Shown here piece after piece: positions 9,096 through 17,649 of a DNA stretch of 20,746 bases (its first letter is position 1; each line of letters starts with the position of its first letter). The DNA lies in assembly GCA_003427395.1 (NCBI GenBank), contig BFEA01000615.1, positions 69,670 through 90,415 on the forward strand, given 5' to 3'. The DNA is from Chara braunii (Eukaryota > Streptophyta > Charophyceae > Charales > Characeae). The notes beneath the pieces are model-generated. The model was not told where the DNA came from. It did not search any database and saw nothing but the letters and a program-made list of their open reading frames with translations. The position numbers and the translations under genes were made by a program.

Positions 9096-9679
9096 TCTTT
9101 CGTTATCTTCTTCAAGAGTGACGAAACNTNTAGACACAACACATTCTGAAAGAAACTTAACATCCTCTTTCCTATACTGGGTTTAAAAGATCCCTTCCAG
9201 ACTTGTGACCTAGAGATCAATGCTCGTNGGTGACTCACTGTCTAGCCTCTANCCTTACCTAACTGCCGGGTTGTTGCCTTATGGGTTTGGGTAATGAACA
9301 AAGTTCATCCCCAACTCTTCCGACCCAGTGATCCTACATAAGTTCCTTTTCAAGATTGTTTATCACAACCCCTTTTCTTGGATCTTTCCCTGGCAAGCAC
9401 AANCAATGTCGTCAATTCATCCTGGAGATGAATCTCATGATAGAAAACAAATCAGAAGTTCCAAGGTAGAGTGATAAGTTTATCAAAGTCAAGATCTCAC
9501 TATGCTCTCTTCAATAGAATCAGAAGTAGTCTGTTAGTAATTGATTGATCCAAATTTATTTGAGAAGGTTGNTAGTAATATGCTAGACCGCTNAGGATCT
9601 TCCCATCGTGTACTTGTGATAGGGCAGACCTNGAGGGTCTTACTCCTCCTATTCACTGTCCTNCATTAGAACAAGGCCA
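9096..9679. other. non-coding stretch with one two-tier hairpin
   Basis: No protein or RNA gene is recognised. One inverted repeat stands out: TTGGG (9287-9291) with CCCAA (9310-9314) enclosing ATGAAC (9294-9299) with GTTCAT (9303-9308). Confidence 0.35.
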
Positions 9680-10830
9680 GATGGTAATAAGGGGGTTTCT
9701 CGGAGCCTCGCTCCTTTTATCACATTGTTTCTTATCGTTGTGGTGATAAGGCAGGCTTCTTGGAGCCTCGCTTACTCTTATNACCTTGTTCTTATCATTA
9801 TGGTGATAAGGCAGGTTTCTCGAAGCCTCTCTCACTCTTAGCACCTTGTTCTTATCATTATGGTGATAAGGCAGACTTCTNANAGCCTCGCTCACTCTTA
9901 TCACATTGTTCTTATCATTATGGTGGTAAGGCAGGCTTCTCGGAGCCTCGCTCACTTTTATCATCTTGTTCTTATCATTATGGTAGCAAGGCAGGCTTCT
10001 CGGAGCCTACTCTTACCACACTTATTCTTATCAGTATAGTGATAAGGCAGGCTTCTCGGAACCTCGGTTATTCTTATCACATTGTTCTTTATCAGTATGG
10101 TGCTAAGGCAGGCTATTCGGAGCCTCGCTTACTCTTATCACCTTGTTCTTATCATTATGGTGGTAAGGCAGGCTTCTCGGAGTCTCGCTCCTCTTACCAC
10201 ACTTGTTCTTATCATTAAAGTGATAAGGAAGGCTTCTCGTGGCCTCGCTTACTCTTATCACCTGTTTCTTATTGTTTGCGGTGATAAGGCAGACTTCTCG
10301 CAGCCTCACTTACTCTTATCACCCGTTTCTTATTGTTTGCGGTGATAAGGCACACTTCTCGGAGCCTCGCTTACTCTTATCACAAGTTTCTTATTGTTTG
10401 CGGAGATAAGACAGACTTCTCGGAGCCTCGCTTACTCTTATCACCTTGTTCTTATCATTATGGTGATAAGGCAGACTTCTCGAAGCCTCACTCACTTTTA
10501 TCACCTTGTTCTTATCATTATGGTGATAAGGCAGACTTCTCGGAGCCTCGCTCACTCTTATCACCTTGTTGCTATCATTATGGTGATAAGGCNNNNNNNN
10601 NNNNNNNNNNNNNNNNNNNNNNNNNNNNNNNNNNNNNNNNNNNNNNNNNNNNNNNNNNNNNNNNNNNNNNNNNNNNNNNNNNNNNNNNNNNNNNNNNNNN
10701 NNATCACCTTGTTGCTATCATTATGGTGATAAGGCAGACTTCTCGGAGCCTCGCTCACTCTTATCACCTTGTTCTTATCATTATGGTGATAAGGCAGGCT
10801 TCTCGGAGTCTCGCTTACTCTTATCACCTG
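9680..10830. repeat. 60-bp minisatellite array, about 19 units, with assembly gap
   Basis: A 60-bp unit repeats head to tail (the ATTATGGTGATAAGGC phrase recurs every 60 bp, for example near 9797, 9857 and 9917). Each unit contains a 9-bp dyad, CTTATCACC...GGTGATAAG, with a 16-nt loop, and a second short dyad, GGCT-TCTCGG-AGCC. A sub-variant with the loop TTCTTATTGTTTGCGG is confined to about 10260-10410. Because 60 is a multiple of three, long stop-free frames run through the array on both strands (20-residue repeats such as SEPRSLLSPCSYHYGDKADF). These follow from the period and are not evidence for a protein. Arm mutations are mostly not compensated on the partner arm. Confidence 0.95.
10593..10702. 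other. assembly gap of 110 N inside the minisatellite
   Basis: A run of 110 N interrupts the 60-bp array. The true unit number is therefore unknown. Confidence 0.99.
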
Positions 10831-11021
10831 CAATTAGACTTACCCGGTCAGATCATGCCTTTCTTTCCTTATTCAAACATTATTGTTTCTTTTCCTTTCT
10901 GTCTTCGAGTTTAGTCCTGAAGAACCTCTGTCTCAAAATATTTCCTTTACCAATATCGTCATAGGTAGTTCCTTGAGGATGTAGGTCTAGGATTATATAG
11001 ATTAGGCTGCAGTGTGCGTAC

Positions 11022-11174
11022 CTTGTCGTTCCATGCCTCAAAAGTTCCTCCTGAACTCCGGCAGAGCTCCTGCAATCGCCCTATCACTTGGAGGCGTCTA
11101 AACTGACCAAGTACGGAATAAAAATCTCTCGGGTTTGATATTTGAAAATGATTTGTAAGCGAGGGATTAGACAT
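11022..11174 (-). CDS. possible isolated coding exon, unrecognised
   Basis: On the minus strand a short frame reads ..FYSVLGQFRRLQVIGRLQ and continues ELCRSSGGTFEAWNDK. It ends at AAG followed by GTACGC, a good 5' splice-site match (exon edge at 11022). Composition and codon choice look protein-like compared with surrounding sequence, but I do not recognise the family. The ATG at 11174 falls on the edge of the 714-bp duplication, so the true upstream limit is unclear; an acceptor within the stretch is possible. It could be a host-gene exon between repeats, a captured fragment or chance. Confidence 0.22.
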
Positions 11175-11879
11175 AGGAAAAGCGGAGGAGGATGAAGGAG
11201 GTAGAAGTCGTCATGCTTGACGACGATCCTCCCTTCTCTGCTGCCTCGCACCCGTCCCACCTCTGACTTCCATCCTAGCATGTGATGTTAAGTGATAATA
11301 ATAATAATAATAATAAGGAATACGAATGTGAATGATATTCAAACCCAAGTTGTGAGATCCCACGGATGTTTGAGTAGTTGTATACAAGCAGCGAGCACCA
11401 TAGTACCGAGCATCTTGCCAGACATAGCAATTTAATGAAGTAGTGAGCCAATGCTCAAGCCCTCAGGCCTACACCAACTTAGTAACCATGGTCATTTTCT
11501 CTGTTCGGCGCCCAATGCCCCAGCCTTCTCTACTTCACTATTCTATCTACAACTGTGCTCACACAACAGTTTCTCTTCGATCCCAGTTTCCATGATGTCA
11601 ATGCATTTTCGCTGACCTCTTATGTACCCTAGTGCCATTCTCTCCCCTTTCTCTCTCTTTGCTTCCCTCGATGTATGCGTGTTTCCCTCTCTTTGTGTCA
11701 CTGTGTATCACAGTCTCTGTGTGGCTGTGTAGGTGACTGCACACTGTGTGTCACCTTGCTTGTGTGACTGTCACGGTGTCACTGCGTGTCACAGTTGGTG
11801 TGTGATTGTGCACGTATGCAGAGTGTTGAGTGTCGAGTATCCAGGGTGATCCTATGTGCGTGAACAAAGAGTTGTTGGG
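11166..11879 (+). repeat. 714-bp tandem repeat, unit 1
   Basis: Begins ATTAGACATAGG and ends GAGTTGTTGGG, immediately followed by a second copy. It contains, in order, a stacked hairpin (11181-11242), a TAA microsatellite (about 11293-11317), a CCCACGGATG block, a CT-rich stretch and a TGTGTCAC-rich stretch. It differs from unit 2 by substitutions and a few indels (for example GCCTCGCACCCGTCCCACCT, present only here). Confidence 0.9.
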
Positions 11880-11985
11880 ATTAGACATAGGAAAAGCGGA
11901 GGAGGATGAAGGAGGTAGAAGCCGTCATGCTTGACGACGATCCTCCCTTCTCCGCTGACTTCCATCCTAGCATGTGATTTAAGTC

Positions 11986-12025
<40 letters not shown>

Positions 12026-12554
12026 GGAATACAAATGTGAATGATTTTCATTCCCAAGTTGTGAGATCCCACGGATGTCTGAGTAGAGCAGCGAGCACCA
12101 TAGTACCGAGCATCCAGCCAAACAGAGCAATTTAATGAAGTAGTGAGCCAATGCTCAAGCCCTCAGGCCTACACCAACTCAGTAACCATGGTCATTTCTC
12201 TGTCCGACGCCCAATGCCCCAGCCTTCTCTACTCCACTATTCTACCTACAACTGTGCTCACACAACAGTTTCTCTTCGATCCCAGTTTCCATGATGTCAA
12301 TGTGTTGACCTCTTATGTACCCTGGTGCCATTCTCTCCCCTTTCTCTCTCTTTGCTTCCCCCGCTGTATGCGTGTTTCCGTCTCTTTGTGTTACTGTGTA
12401 TCACAGTCTCTGTGTGGCTATGTAGGTGACTGCACACTGTGTGTCACCTTGCTTGTGTGAGTGTCACAGTTGGTGTGTGATTGTGCAAGTATGCAGAGTG
12501 TTGAGTGTCGAGTATCCAGGGTGATCCTATGTGCGTGAACAAAGAGTTGTTGGG
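11880..12554 (+). repeat. 714-bp tandem repeat, unit 2 (675 bp)
   Basis: Head-to-tail copy of 11166-11879, with a longer TAA microsatellite (11986-12022) and several short deletions. The stacked hairpin at its start is kept, with AGCGGAG (11895-11901) pairing perfectly with CTCCGCT (11950-11956). No conserved reading frame links the two copies. Confidence 0.9.
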
Positions 12555-12610
12555 CGCTGTCGCGCCATAGCCATCTGAAGTGAACTCGTAATCGATCTGT
12601 GTCATCATCA
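12510..12610 (+). repeat. repeat tail shared with 13655-13765
   Basis: The end of the 714-bp unit and the 55 bp beyond it (CCAGGGTGAT, GAACAAAG.GTTGTTGG, a GC-rich hairpin, CCATAG.CAT, GAAGTGA.CTC) recur at 13655-13765. A third, truncated relative of the unit therefore ends near 13765, with its middle replaced or expanded by TGTC-rich sequence. Confidence 0.7.
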
Positions 12611-12709
12611 GCCATATCTATGAGCTCTGTGTTTGGTGGTCCGTCACCAGCGTGATGTGCCGCCATGTTCCTATGCATGTGTAAGTGAGAAGAGAGCAAG
12701 CCTGATTGC

Positions 12710-12720
12710 AATAATAATAA

Positions 12721-12773
<53 letters not shown>
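12710..12773. repeat. (ATA)n microsatellite
   Basis: About 64 bp of TAA/ATA triplets with a single interrupting A-run near 12729-12731. Low-complexity tyrosine or isoleucine runs predicted across it are not genes. Confidence 0.97.
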
Positions 12774-12919
12774 GCGAACTCCAGAATCCAACAGCATCAG
12801 AAACATGTGATCAGATAGACGCGACCCCAGTCCCATCAAATAAAAGCACAACAAAATTCATACTCCACAACGTAGTAGGCATAACCTCATCGTCATCAAC
12901 ATAGAGTCAATTCATAGTT

Positions 12920-13130
12920 TTGCCGATGTTTGTTTATTTGCCCGGTGGTCTCTGTTTTGTTCACTTGTTGATGTCAGTCTGCTCGCCAGCTTCATACAAT
13001 CTGTCTGTCTGTCATAGACTGTTTGTATGTTTTGTCTGTTTCAGTAAGTCTGTTTGTGTGACTGTCTTTCTGTCTGTTTTAGATTATCTGTTTGTTTCGC
13101 TTGTCAGTCGCAGGTTTGTGTAGATGTAGG
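12920..13130. repeat. degenerate TCTG/TGTT-rich low-complexity sequence
   Basis: Loose CTGTCTGT, GTTTGT and TTTGTC words without a fixed period, related to the purer TGTC array at 13440-13640. Confidence 0.6.
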
Positions 13131-13439
13131 AGTTTGACTTGTAGGTTAGCAGTGCAACTGCACTGAGCCAGCGATACTCCCCCATGTAGTCAGCGGTACG
13201 GTCCCAGTCAGTCCGGGTTCAGTCAAGCAAGTTCCGTATGGGACTGAGGGCACTCAGGGCCGATGGATCGGCAGGCCAAACAAGAGTTTAGTTCAAGATG
13301 CGGCGCCAAGTCATTACTTTATCCCTACCTAGGCCATGCGGAAGTGCTGCTGCAGTAGCTTGTGTAACGTGGTCTGCAGATGCCCGGAGAGTGCAGTGGC
13401 GTGTGACTGTGAGTGTGTCCGTGCATCTCAATATTGTCG

Positions 13440-13640
13440 CGTGTCTTTTTCACACTTGTTTGTCTGTCTGTTTGTCTGTCTGTCCGTCTGTCTGTCTATT
13501 TTGTCCGTCTGTCCTTCTGTCTGTCTATTTAGTCTGTTTGTGTGTGTGTCTGTGTGTCTGTTTGTCTGTGTGTGTCTGTTTGTCTGTGTGTCTGTTTGTC
13601 TGTATGTTCTTCTCTCTTTGTGTGTGTGTGTGTAGCGAGT
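13440..13640. repeat. (TGTC)n / (TG)n microsatellite
   Basis: About 200 bp of CTGT/TGTC tetranucleotides mixed with TG dinucleotides, ending in a pure TG run at about 13619-13634. Cysteine/valine/serine-rich frames across it are artefacts of the repeat. Confidence 0.95.
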
Positions 13641-13769
13641 AGTATGTGAGATACACCGTGCCAGGGTGATTCTGCGTGCGCGAACAAAGTGTTGTTGGTA
13701 GGTGCTGCCGCACCATAGTCATTCGAAGTGAGCTCATATTCAAACTGTGTTCTGAGTCACCACATCTCT

Positions 13770-14620
13770 GAGCTTTTGAGTTTGGGCGTTGTCGGTGCGA
13801 ATACCCTTACAAGGGTATCCGCCCTTGTTTTTGCAGACGACAGGAATAGTTTGGTTTGAAGTTCTAAGTATACCGCGAGAGGCGCTGCAGTGTCTGCGGT
13901 TTACGTTGACTGGATGGTTGATAAGAATAAAGAGTGTGTGGGCGCGCAGATTTAAGGCGCGCGTGATCTTTTTTTGATTGATGGTTGTGAAAGTCGGCAT
14001 AGTTGCCGACCAGATTTTTATTTTTCTGATTAAGATAGGATTTAAAGGATTATGTCTTGTGATTGGTGCGCTTGCCGGTGACCTGTGCGTACGTGCGGAG
14101 GACGGCATCGACAACAAGGTGGTTCTGAAAGTATCTCGGTAGGTCTGCACATCGCGCAGTGTTTGTTTATTTGAGCGTCTGACAGAACTAGACCCAACGT
14201 TGGGCCTAGCGCTAGCAGGATACGACGCTAGACTTTATGGTCGTCCCGGCAGTCGGGGACCTTGAGTGCGTGCCTCGTCTGATGGGCCCGCGTGTTGAGA
14301 TGTCGGCGAGAGTTCTCTATCACACCACTGTTGGGAATAGGGCGCGGTCAATGCTCGGGTGGGTAGTTGCACTTGAGGCAAAGAGGCCGGTAATGCAGGA
14401 TTATATGACCCACATTTCGGGTTTGGTAGGGCCGCGCGGAGGTATGGCGGCCGGAAGAAAAGAGGAGCAAGGAGCTCGTCCCGCCCATTTCTAAGGGATA
14501 TCGAGCAAGCCAAGAGTCGAACCCGGAATTTTCAACCTGGGCGAGGTGGTTGGTAGCAGTAGTTTGAGGGGTAGGTTAGTAGGATGGGAGTTAGAAAGGA
14601 AAGGGGCTGCGTGGGAGTAG
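13770..14620. other. non-coding stretch with several palindromes
   Basis: Perfect dyads are ATACCCT/AGGGTAT near 13800-13818 (loop TACA), GTCGGCA/TGCCGAC near 13994-14011 (loop TAGT), CCCAACGTTGGG near 14192-14203 and CTAGCGCTAG near 14207-14216. A box B-like word (minus-strand GGTTCGACTC) lies near 14511-14520, but no box A or cloverleaf accompanies it. An 86-codon open frame at 14237-14494 is unrecognised and within chance length. Confidence 0.4.
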
Positions 14621-14626
14621 GGGAGT

Positions 14627-15488
14627 ACTTACCTCGAGGTGGGGTTGAATGTATTGGATCGTACTCCAGCGATAGATGCATTCGATGTCGCTCGTTATAT
14701 CGGTGGAAGTAGCGGGAGGCCGACGTGTGTCGAAGACTCACCTGTGTGCCAAGGCGTCGCCCAACCTATCGATGGAAGAAGCTCCTCTCTAACTCCCTGC
14801 GCGTATGGATGGACAACGGTATATATGTCCACACTCTAGCGGAAGGTTCATTCGATTTGCTCATTCTAGTGACGAAAGCAGCGTGAGAGCGGTCCTGGGG
14901 TTTGGGATGCTCACCTGTTGATCGGTGCATTGCTCTGAAAGTAGCCTTGTGCTATCTTTCTGCGCGCGTGAAGGTGAACTGACGGTGTACCTTGTGATGT
15001 TCTAGGGAACTGGTCAGGAGGGCGGTCAGGTATGGCCATGCGAATCAAGATTACGCACTACAAACGAATGGCAGTGGTGGAGGTAGCGGGCGCCTACCTA
15101 CCGGCGGTTGGATAAAGTCGTGGGGACATCGAGGATCAGACATGCAGAAGTAGATGAAGTAGCCAGGAAGAGAAAAGGATAGGGGTTTGCTCCTGTCAGA
15201 AAAGAAGGTTGCAGTTGCACGTTGCTCGACCCATTTAAGGAGCAACGACGGAGGTAGAAAATGACGAGGAATAAAAGGGGGCGAGGGAGTACATACCTGA
15301 GAGGCCGAGCACGACGGTGCAAAAGGGGGATCTGACTGCTGGTTGGGGAAGTTGAACGGAAAGGCAGAGCTGAAAGGTAGGTTGCGGGAGTAGGGAAACT
15401 CACCTGTGGATCGGTGGGCCGCCTGTTCCCGACTATTGGAATAGCGAACTAATGAAGGGATAGCCATAGGGCTTTGGAGGCTTACCTA
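14627..15488 (-). repeat. series of seven splice-donor-like repeats
   Basis: Read on the minus strand, seven sites match or resemble a 5' splice site: AGGTAAGT (14627-14634), CAGGTGAGT (14736-14744), CAGGTGAGC (14909-14917), TAGGTAGGC (15092-15100), CAGGTATGT (15291-15299), CAGGTGAGT (15398-15406) and TAGGTAAGC (15480-15488). Flanks are also related: CACCGATC.ACAG precedes several, and a CCC-rich block follows. They are spaced about 80-190 bp apart, which suggests a diverged tandem repeat. No clear acceptors were identified between them. A 138-codon minus-strand frame (15051-15467) overlaps the series and is probably incidental. Confidence 0.4.
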
Positions 15489-16098
15489 TCGGCCAATGCA
15501 CAGTCCACCCTGCTAGATGAGGTAACCAAAGAAGGATCGACATCCGCAGGCACGACTGTTGCTGTTGATTGGAGTAACTTCTGGAAGGGGAGCAACTACT
15601 GCTGATTGCCGCTGCTGCTGCTGAGGTTGGTTTTTCTGGAGACCGGTGTTTTGGCTGTTGCAGGCAATGCAGGGTTTGTTGAGGACAAAAGAGTGATATG
15701 CAGAGAGGTGGTGCTGGAGATTGAGAGTTCGTCGGACAGGCCGGCTCTGCAGTTGGCTGAAGGTGGTCCAAGCGGGTTTACTTGACCACCATTGCGGGGC
15801 CGTTAGCGTTCGAACTGGTGAGAGCATTGCTATTGGCAACCACTTGAGTGAACGGATGCGGCGGACTTAGTTGGGCTATGTAGTGTGCTCGAACCTCACT
15901 GTTGGAACTGCTGCTGTTTGCTATTCGCTGCTGCATCTGTGCACGAACTGCTGCTGCTGGTTGCTGCATCTGTGTACGAACTGCTGGCTGTTGCGTATTG
16001 ATGCCTATTGTTGCATAGTGCTGCTGACTGTTACAGACTGCTATGCGGCGGCGATTGGGTTGAGGAGAGGTGTTGAGACTCGGAGAGGTGATCAGACT
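15433..16098 (-). pseudogene. Q/S/A-rich minus-strand reading frame with one internal stop
   Basis: A minus-strand frame is open from about 16098 to a TAA at 15778-15780 and then continues in the same phase to the donor-like site at 15480-15488 and beyond. The first part has short imperfect peptide repeats (QQPAVRTQM, then QQPAAAVRAQM, then QQRIANSSSSNS) and continues SNALTSSNANGPAMVVK. The second part has SQSPAPPL, PQQTLHCLQQPK, TSAAAAAISSS and SNQQQQS. This is a disordered, low-complexity composition as in some regulatory or Gag-like proteins; no folded domain is seen. CAG/CTG triplet expansion could also produce such frames by chance, and another phase is also Q-rich. Start codon, splice acceptor and product are unknown. 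Confidence 0.28.
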
Positions 16099-16109
16099 TT
16101 ACAAGCAGG

Positions 16110-16500
16110 GGGTTAGTGCCGCGGATTGGGAGATCGTTAGGTGATTGTTTCGGTAGTTTGACTTCAAAGGTTGGCCAAGCTGATACGTGGCTGCCATTGC
16201 GGGGCCCTCAGGCGCATGAAGGTATCAAGGCCCTCTCCTAAGAATTGAGTTGTCCCCTTCTTGTATCTTGAGAGTCTGAAACCCCTATATTCTGTCTTTC
16301 TTACTCTAAGTCTAATCCGGTTCTGAGAGGAAGGCGGCAGGTGGGATTGCAAGCCGCCAGTCCGCATCAAGGCTCTGTGGGGAGTCACCCCACCGATTGC
16401 GGGAGCTCTGCTGGAACCTAGGCGAGGTTCTGGAGGCAGGGAACCATCAGGTAAACTATCTCTATCTGTATAACCCACTATACCCGTGTTTGCCTATTCC
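16110..16500. other. non-coding stretch with three consecutive short hairpins
   Basis: Dyads follow one another: GGCGGC/GCCGCC (16333-16358), GTGGGG/CCCCAC (16377-16393, loop AGTCA) and GAACCT/AGGTTC (16414-16430, loop AGGCG). A plus-strand donor-like CAGGTAAAC lies near 16448-16456. The phrase CCATTGCGGGGCC at about 16193-16205 is also present at about 15789-15801. No gene is recognised. Confidence 0.35.
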
Positions 16501-16703
16501 CCCTGTAGTTTGATTAGCGNATGCATGCGTGTCCCTATGATTTTTGTTTTCTCTTCANGACATAACTAGACTAAGTAAAGTAACGCATGTACAATGTCAG
16601 TTTCAGTTTCATTATCTGACTGAAAGCAGATTGTGGGATTGCATCTGGGGGAAGGGTGGGTGAAAGGTNGTTTTGCNTNAAGTTTGACTGGGTCGACTAA
16701 AGG

Positions 16704-16736
16704 CTGGGCCAGTTCCATAAGTTTGGGAAGACCCAG
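16704..16736 (+). repeat. conserved-loop hairpin family, member 1
   Basis: Left arm CTGGGCC (16704-16710) faces right arm GACCCAG (16730-16736); six of seven positions pair. The loop contains TTCCATAAGTTTGGG. Confidence 0.55.
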
Positions 16737-16765
16737 TGCGATGTTTTATTTTGAGTTGCCTGGAG

Positions 16766-16801
16766 AACCAGACATGTTCCACAAGTTTGGGTGGTCTGGT
16801 T
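16766..16801 (+). repeat. conserved-loop hairpin family, member 2
   Basis: Left arm AACCAGAC (16766-16773) and right arm GTCTGGTT (16794-16801) pair perfectly over 8 bp around a 20-nt loop with TTCCACAAGTTTGGG. Confidence 0.7.
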
Positions 16802-16842
16802 GCTCTAACTTAATTTGGTTGCTTGCGGTTGACTTTTCAGGA

Positions 16843-16875
16843 GCCAGTCAAATCCATAAGTTTGGGTAGTTTGGC
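16843..16875 (+). repeat. conserved-loop hairpin family, member 3
   Basis: Left arm GCCAGTC (16843-16849) faces GTTTGGC (16869-16875): five Watson-Crick pairs, one G-T and one mismatch. The loop contains ATCCATAAGTTTGGG. Confidence 0.5.
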
Positions 16876-16946
16876 GGCCTTGTTTACTTTGGAATTCTGT
16901 TGATTTCTTTTTGCCTTGGCTTTGAGAAAAATAAACCAGGTTGAGA

Positions 16947-16982
16947 ACCAAGACATGTTCCATGAGTTTGGGTGGTCTTGGT
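16947..16982 (+). repeat. conserved-loop hairpin family, member 4
   Basis: Left arm ACCAAGAC (16947-16954) and right arm GTCTTGGT (16975-16982) pair perfectly over 8 bp around a 20-nt loop with TTCCATGAGTTTGGG. Confidence 0.7.
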
Positions 16983-17058
16983 CCAACGCCTCGCACATGC
17001 TGAAACCCGAAGGTTATAACTTGGCTATACTCTACTATTATTATATCTATGAACAGGC

Positions 17059-17097
17059 TAGTCAGACAGGGTTCTATAAGTTTGGGTGGTCTGACTA
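17059..17097 (+). repeat. conserved-loop hairpin family, member 5
   Basis: Left arm TAGTCAGAC (17059-17067) and right arm GTCTGACTA (17089-17097) pair perfectly over 9 bp. The 21-nt loop contains TTCTATAAGTTTGGG. Confidence 0.75.
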
Positions 17098-17259
17098 TAG
17101 CTTATCACCAACTGAAGAGAGTATAAATTAAGAATAAACTTGTGGTACGAAGGGGCAAACTGAGTCTTGAGCTGAAGATGATCGGCCCAGTTATATGCTA
17201 CCTCAAAAATCTAAGTGTAGATAATTATATAAATTTTGGATATTTATACAGTTCAGGGC

Positions 17260-17277
17260 GACTAGGGTGACCTAGTC
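17260..17277 (+). repeat. unrelated perfect hairpin between members 5 and 6
   Basis: GACTAGG (17260-17266) pairs with CCTAGTC (17271-17277) around GTGA. The loop is unrelated to the conserved-loop family. Confidence 0.5.
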
Positions 17278-17334
17278 ATATGCTCAAAGAAGAGAAAAGT
17301 TGTTGTTCCCTGTGTTTGTGTATACTCTATGGCT

Positions 17335-17372
17335 AAGCTAGACATGTTTCATAAGTTTTGGTGGTCTAACTT
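17335..17372 (+). repeat. conserved-loop hairpin family, member 6
   Basis: Left arm AAGCTAGAC (17335-17343) faces GTCTAACTT (17364-17372); eight of nine positions pair. The 20-nt loop contains TTTCATAAGTTTTGG. Confidence 0.6.
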
Positions 17373-17649
17373 TATGCCTTATGTAAGCTGGGTATAAAGG
17401 GGATAATTATTGAAAGACTATAAACTATTGTTTGTTAAGTTTACTCTGGGATGGTGAGAGTACTTACCTTTGTGGCTTTGGCTTGTATGTGACTGAGTGA
17501 TGCCATTACATAGCCCGAGTTTCAGTTTGATAGGTAGTTGCTTTAGTTACTCGCCACGTGCTAGAGCCATAAGAGTTAGTTTCAATTCCTGCATTTTCTG
17601 AGTTAAGTTTTTTTACTTAGGTCAATTTCTGCATTTTCTAGGATCTTTT

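Noticed and set aside
9653-10914. Long open frames of 20-residue repeats on both strands across the 60-bp array
   Set aside because: The period is a multiple of three, so any stop-free unit gives long frames in both directions. There is no start context, no domain, and the unit is built of inverted repeats.
12618-12854. Tyrosine- and isoleucine-rich frames
   Set aside because: They are translations of the (ATA)n microsatellite.
13298-13743. Cys/Val/Ser-rich and His/Thr-rich frames
   Set aside because: They are translations of the TGTC/TG microsatellite on either strand.
14506-14545. tRNA-like box B word GGTTCGACTC on the minus strand
   Set aside because: No box A at the right distance and no consistent anticodon arm were found; it is at best a SINE fragment.
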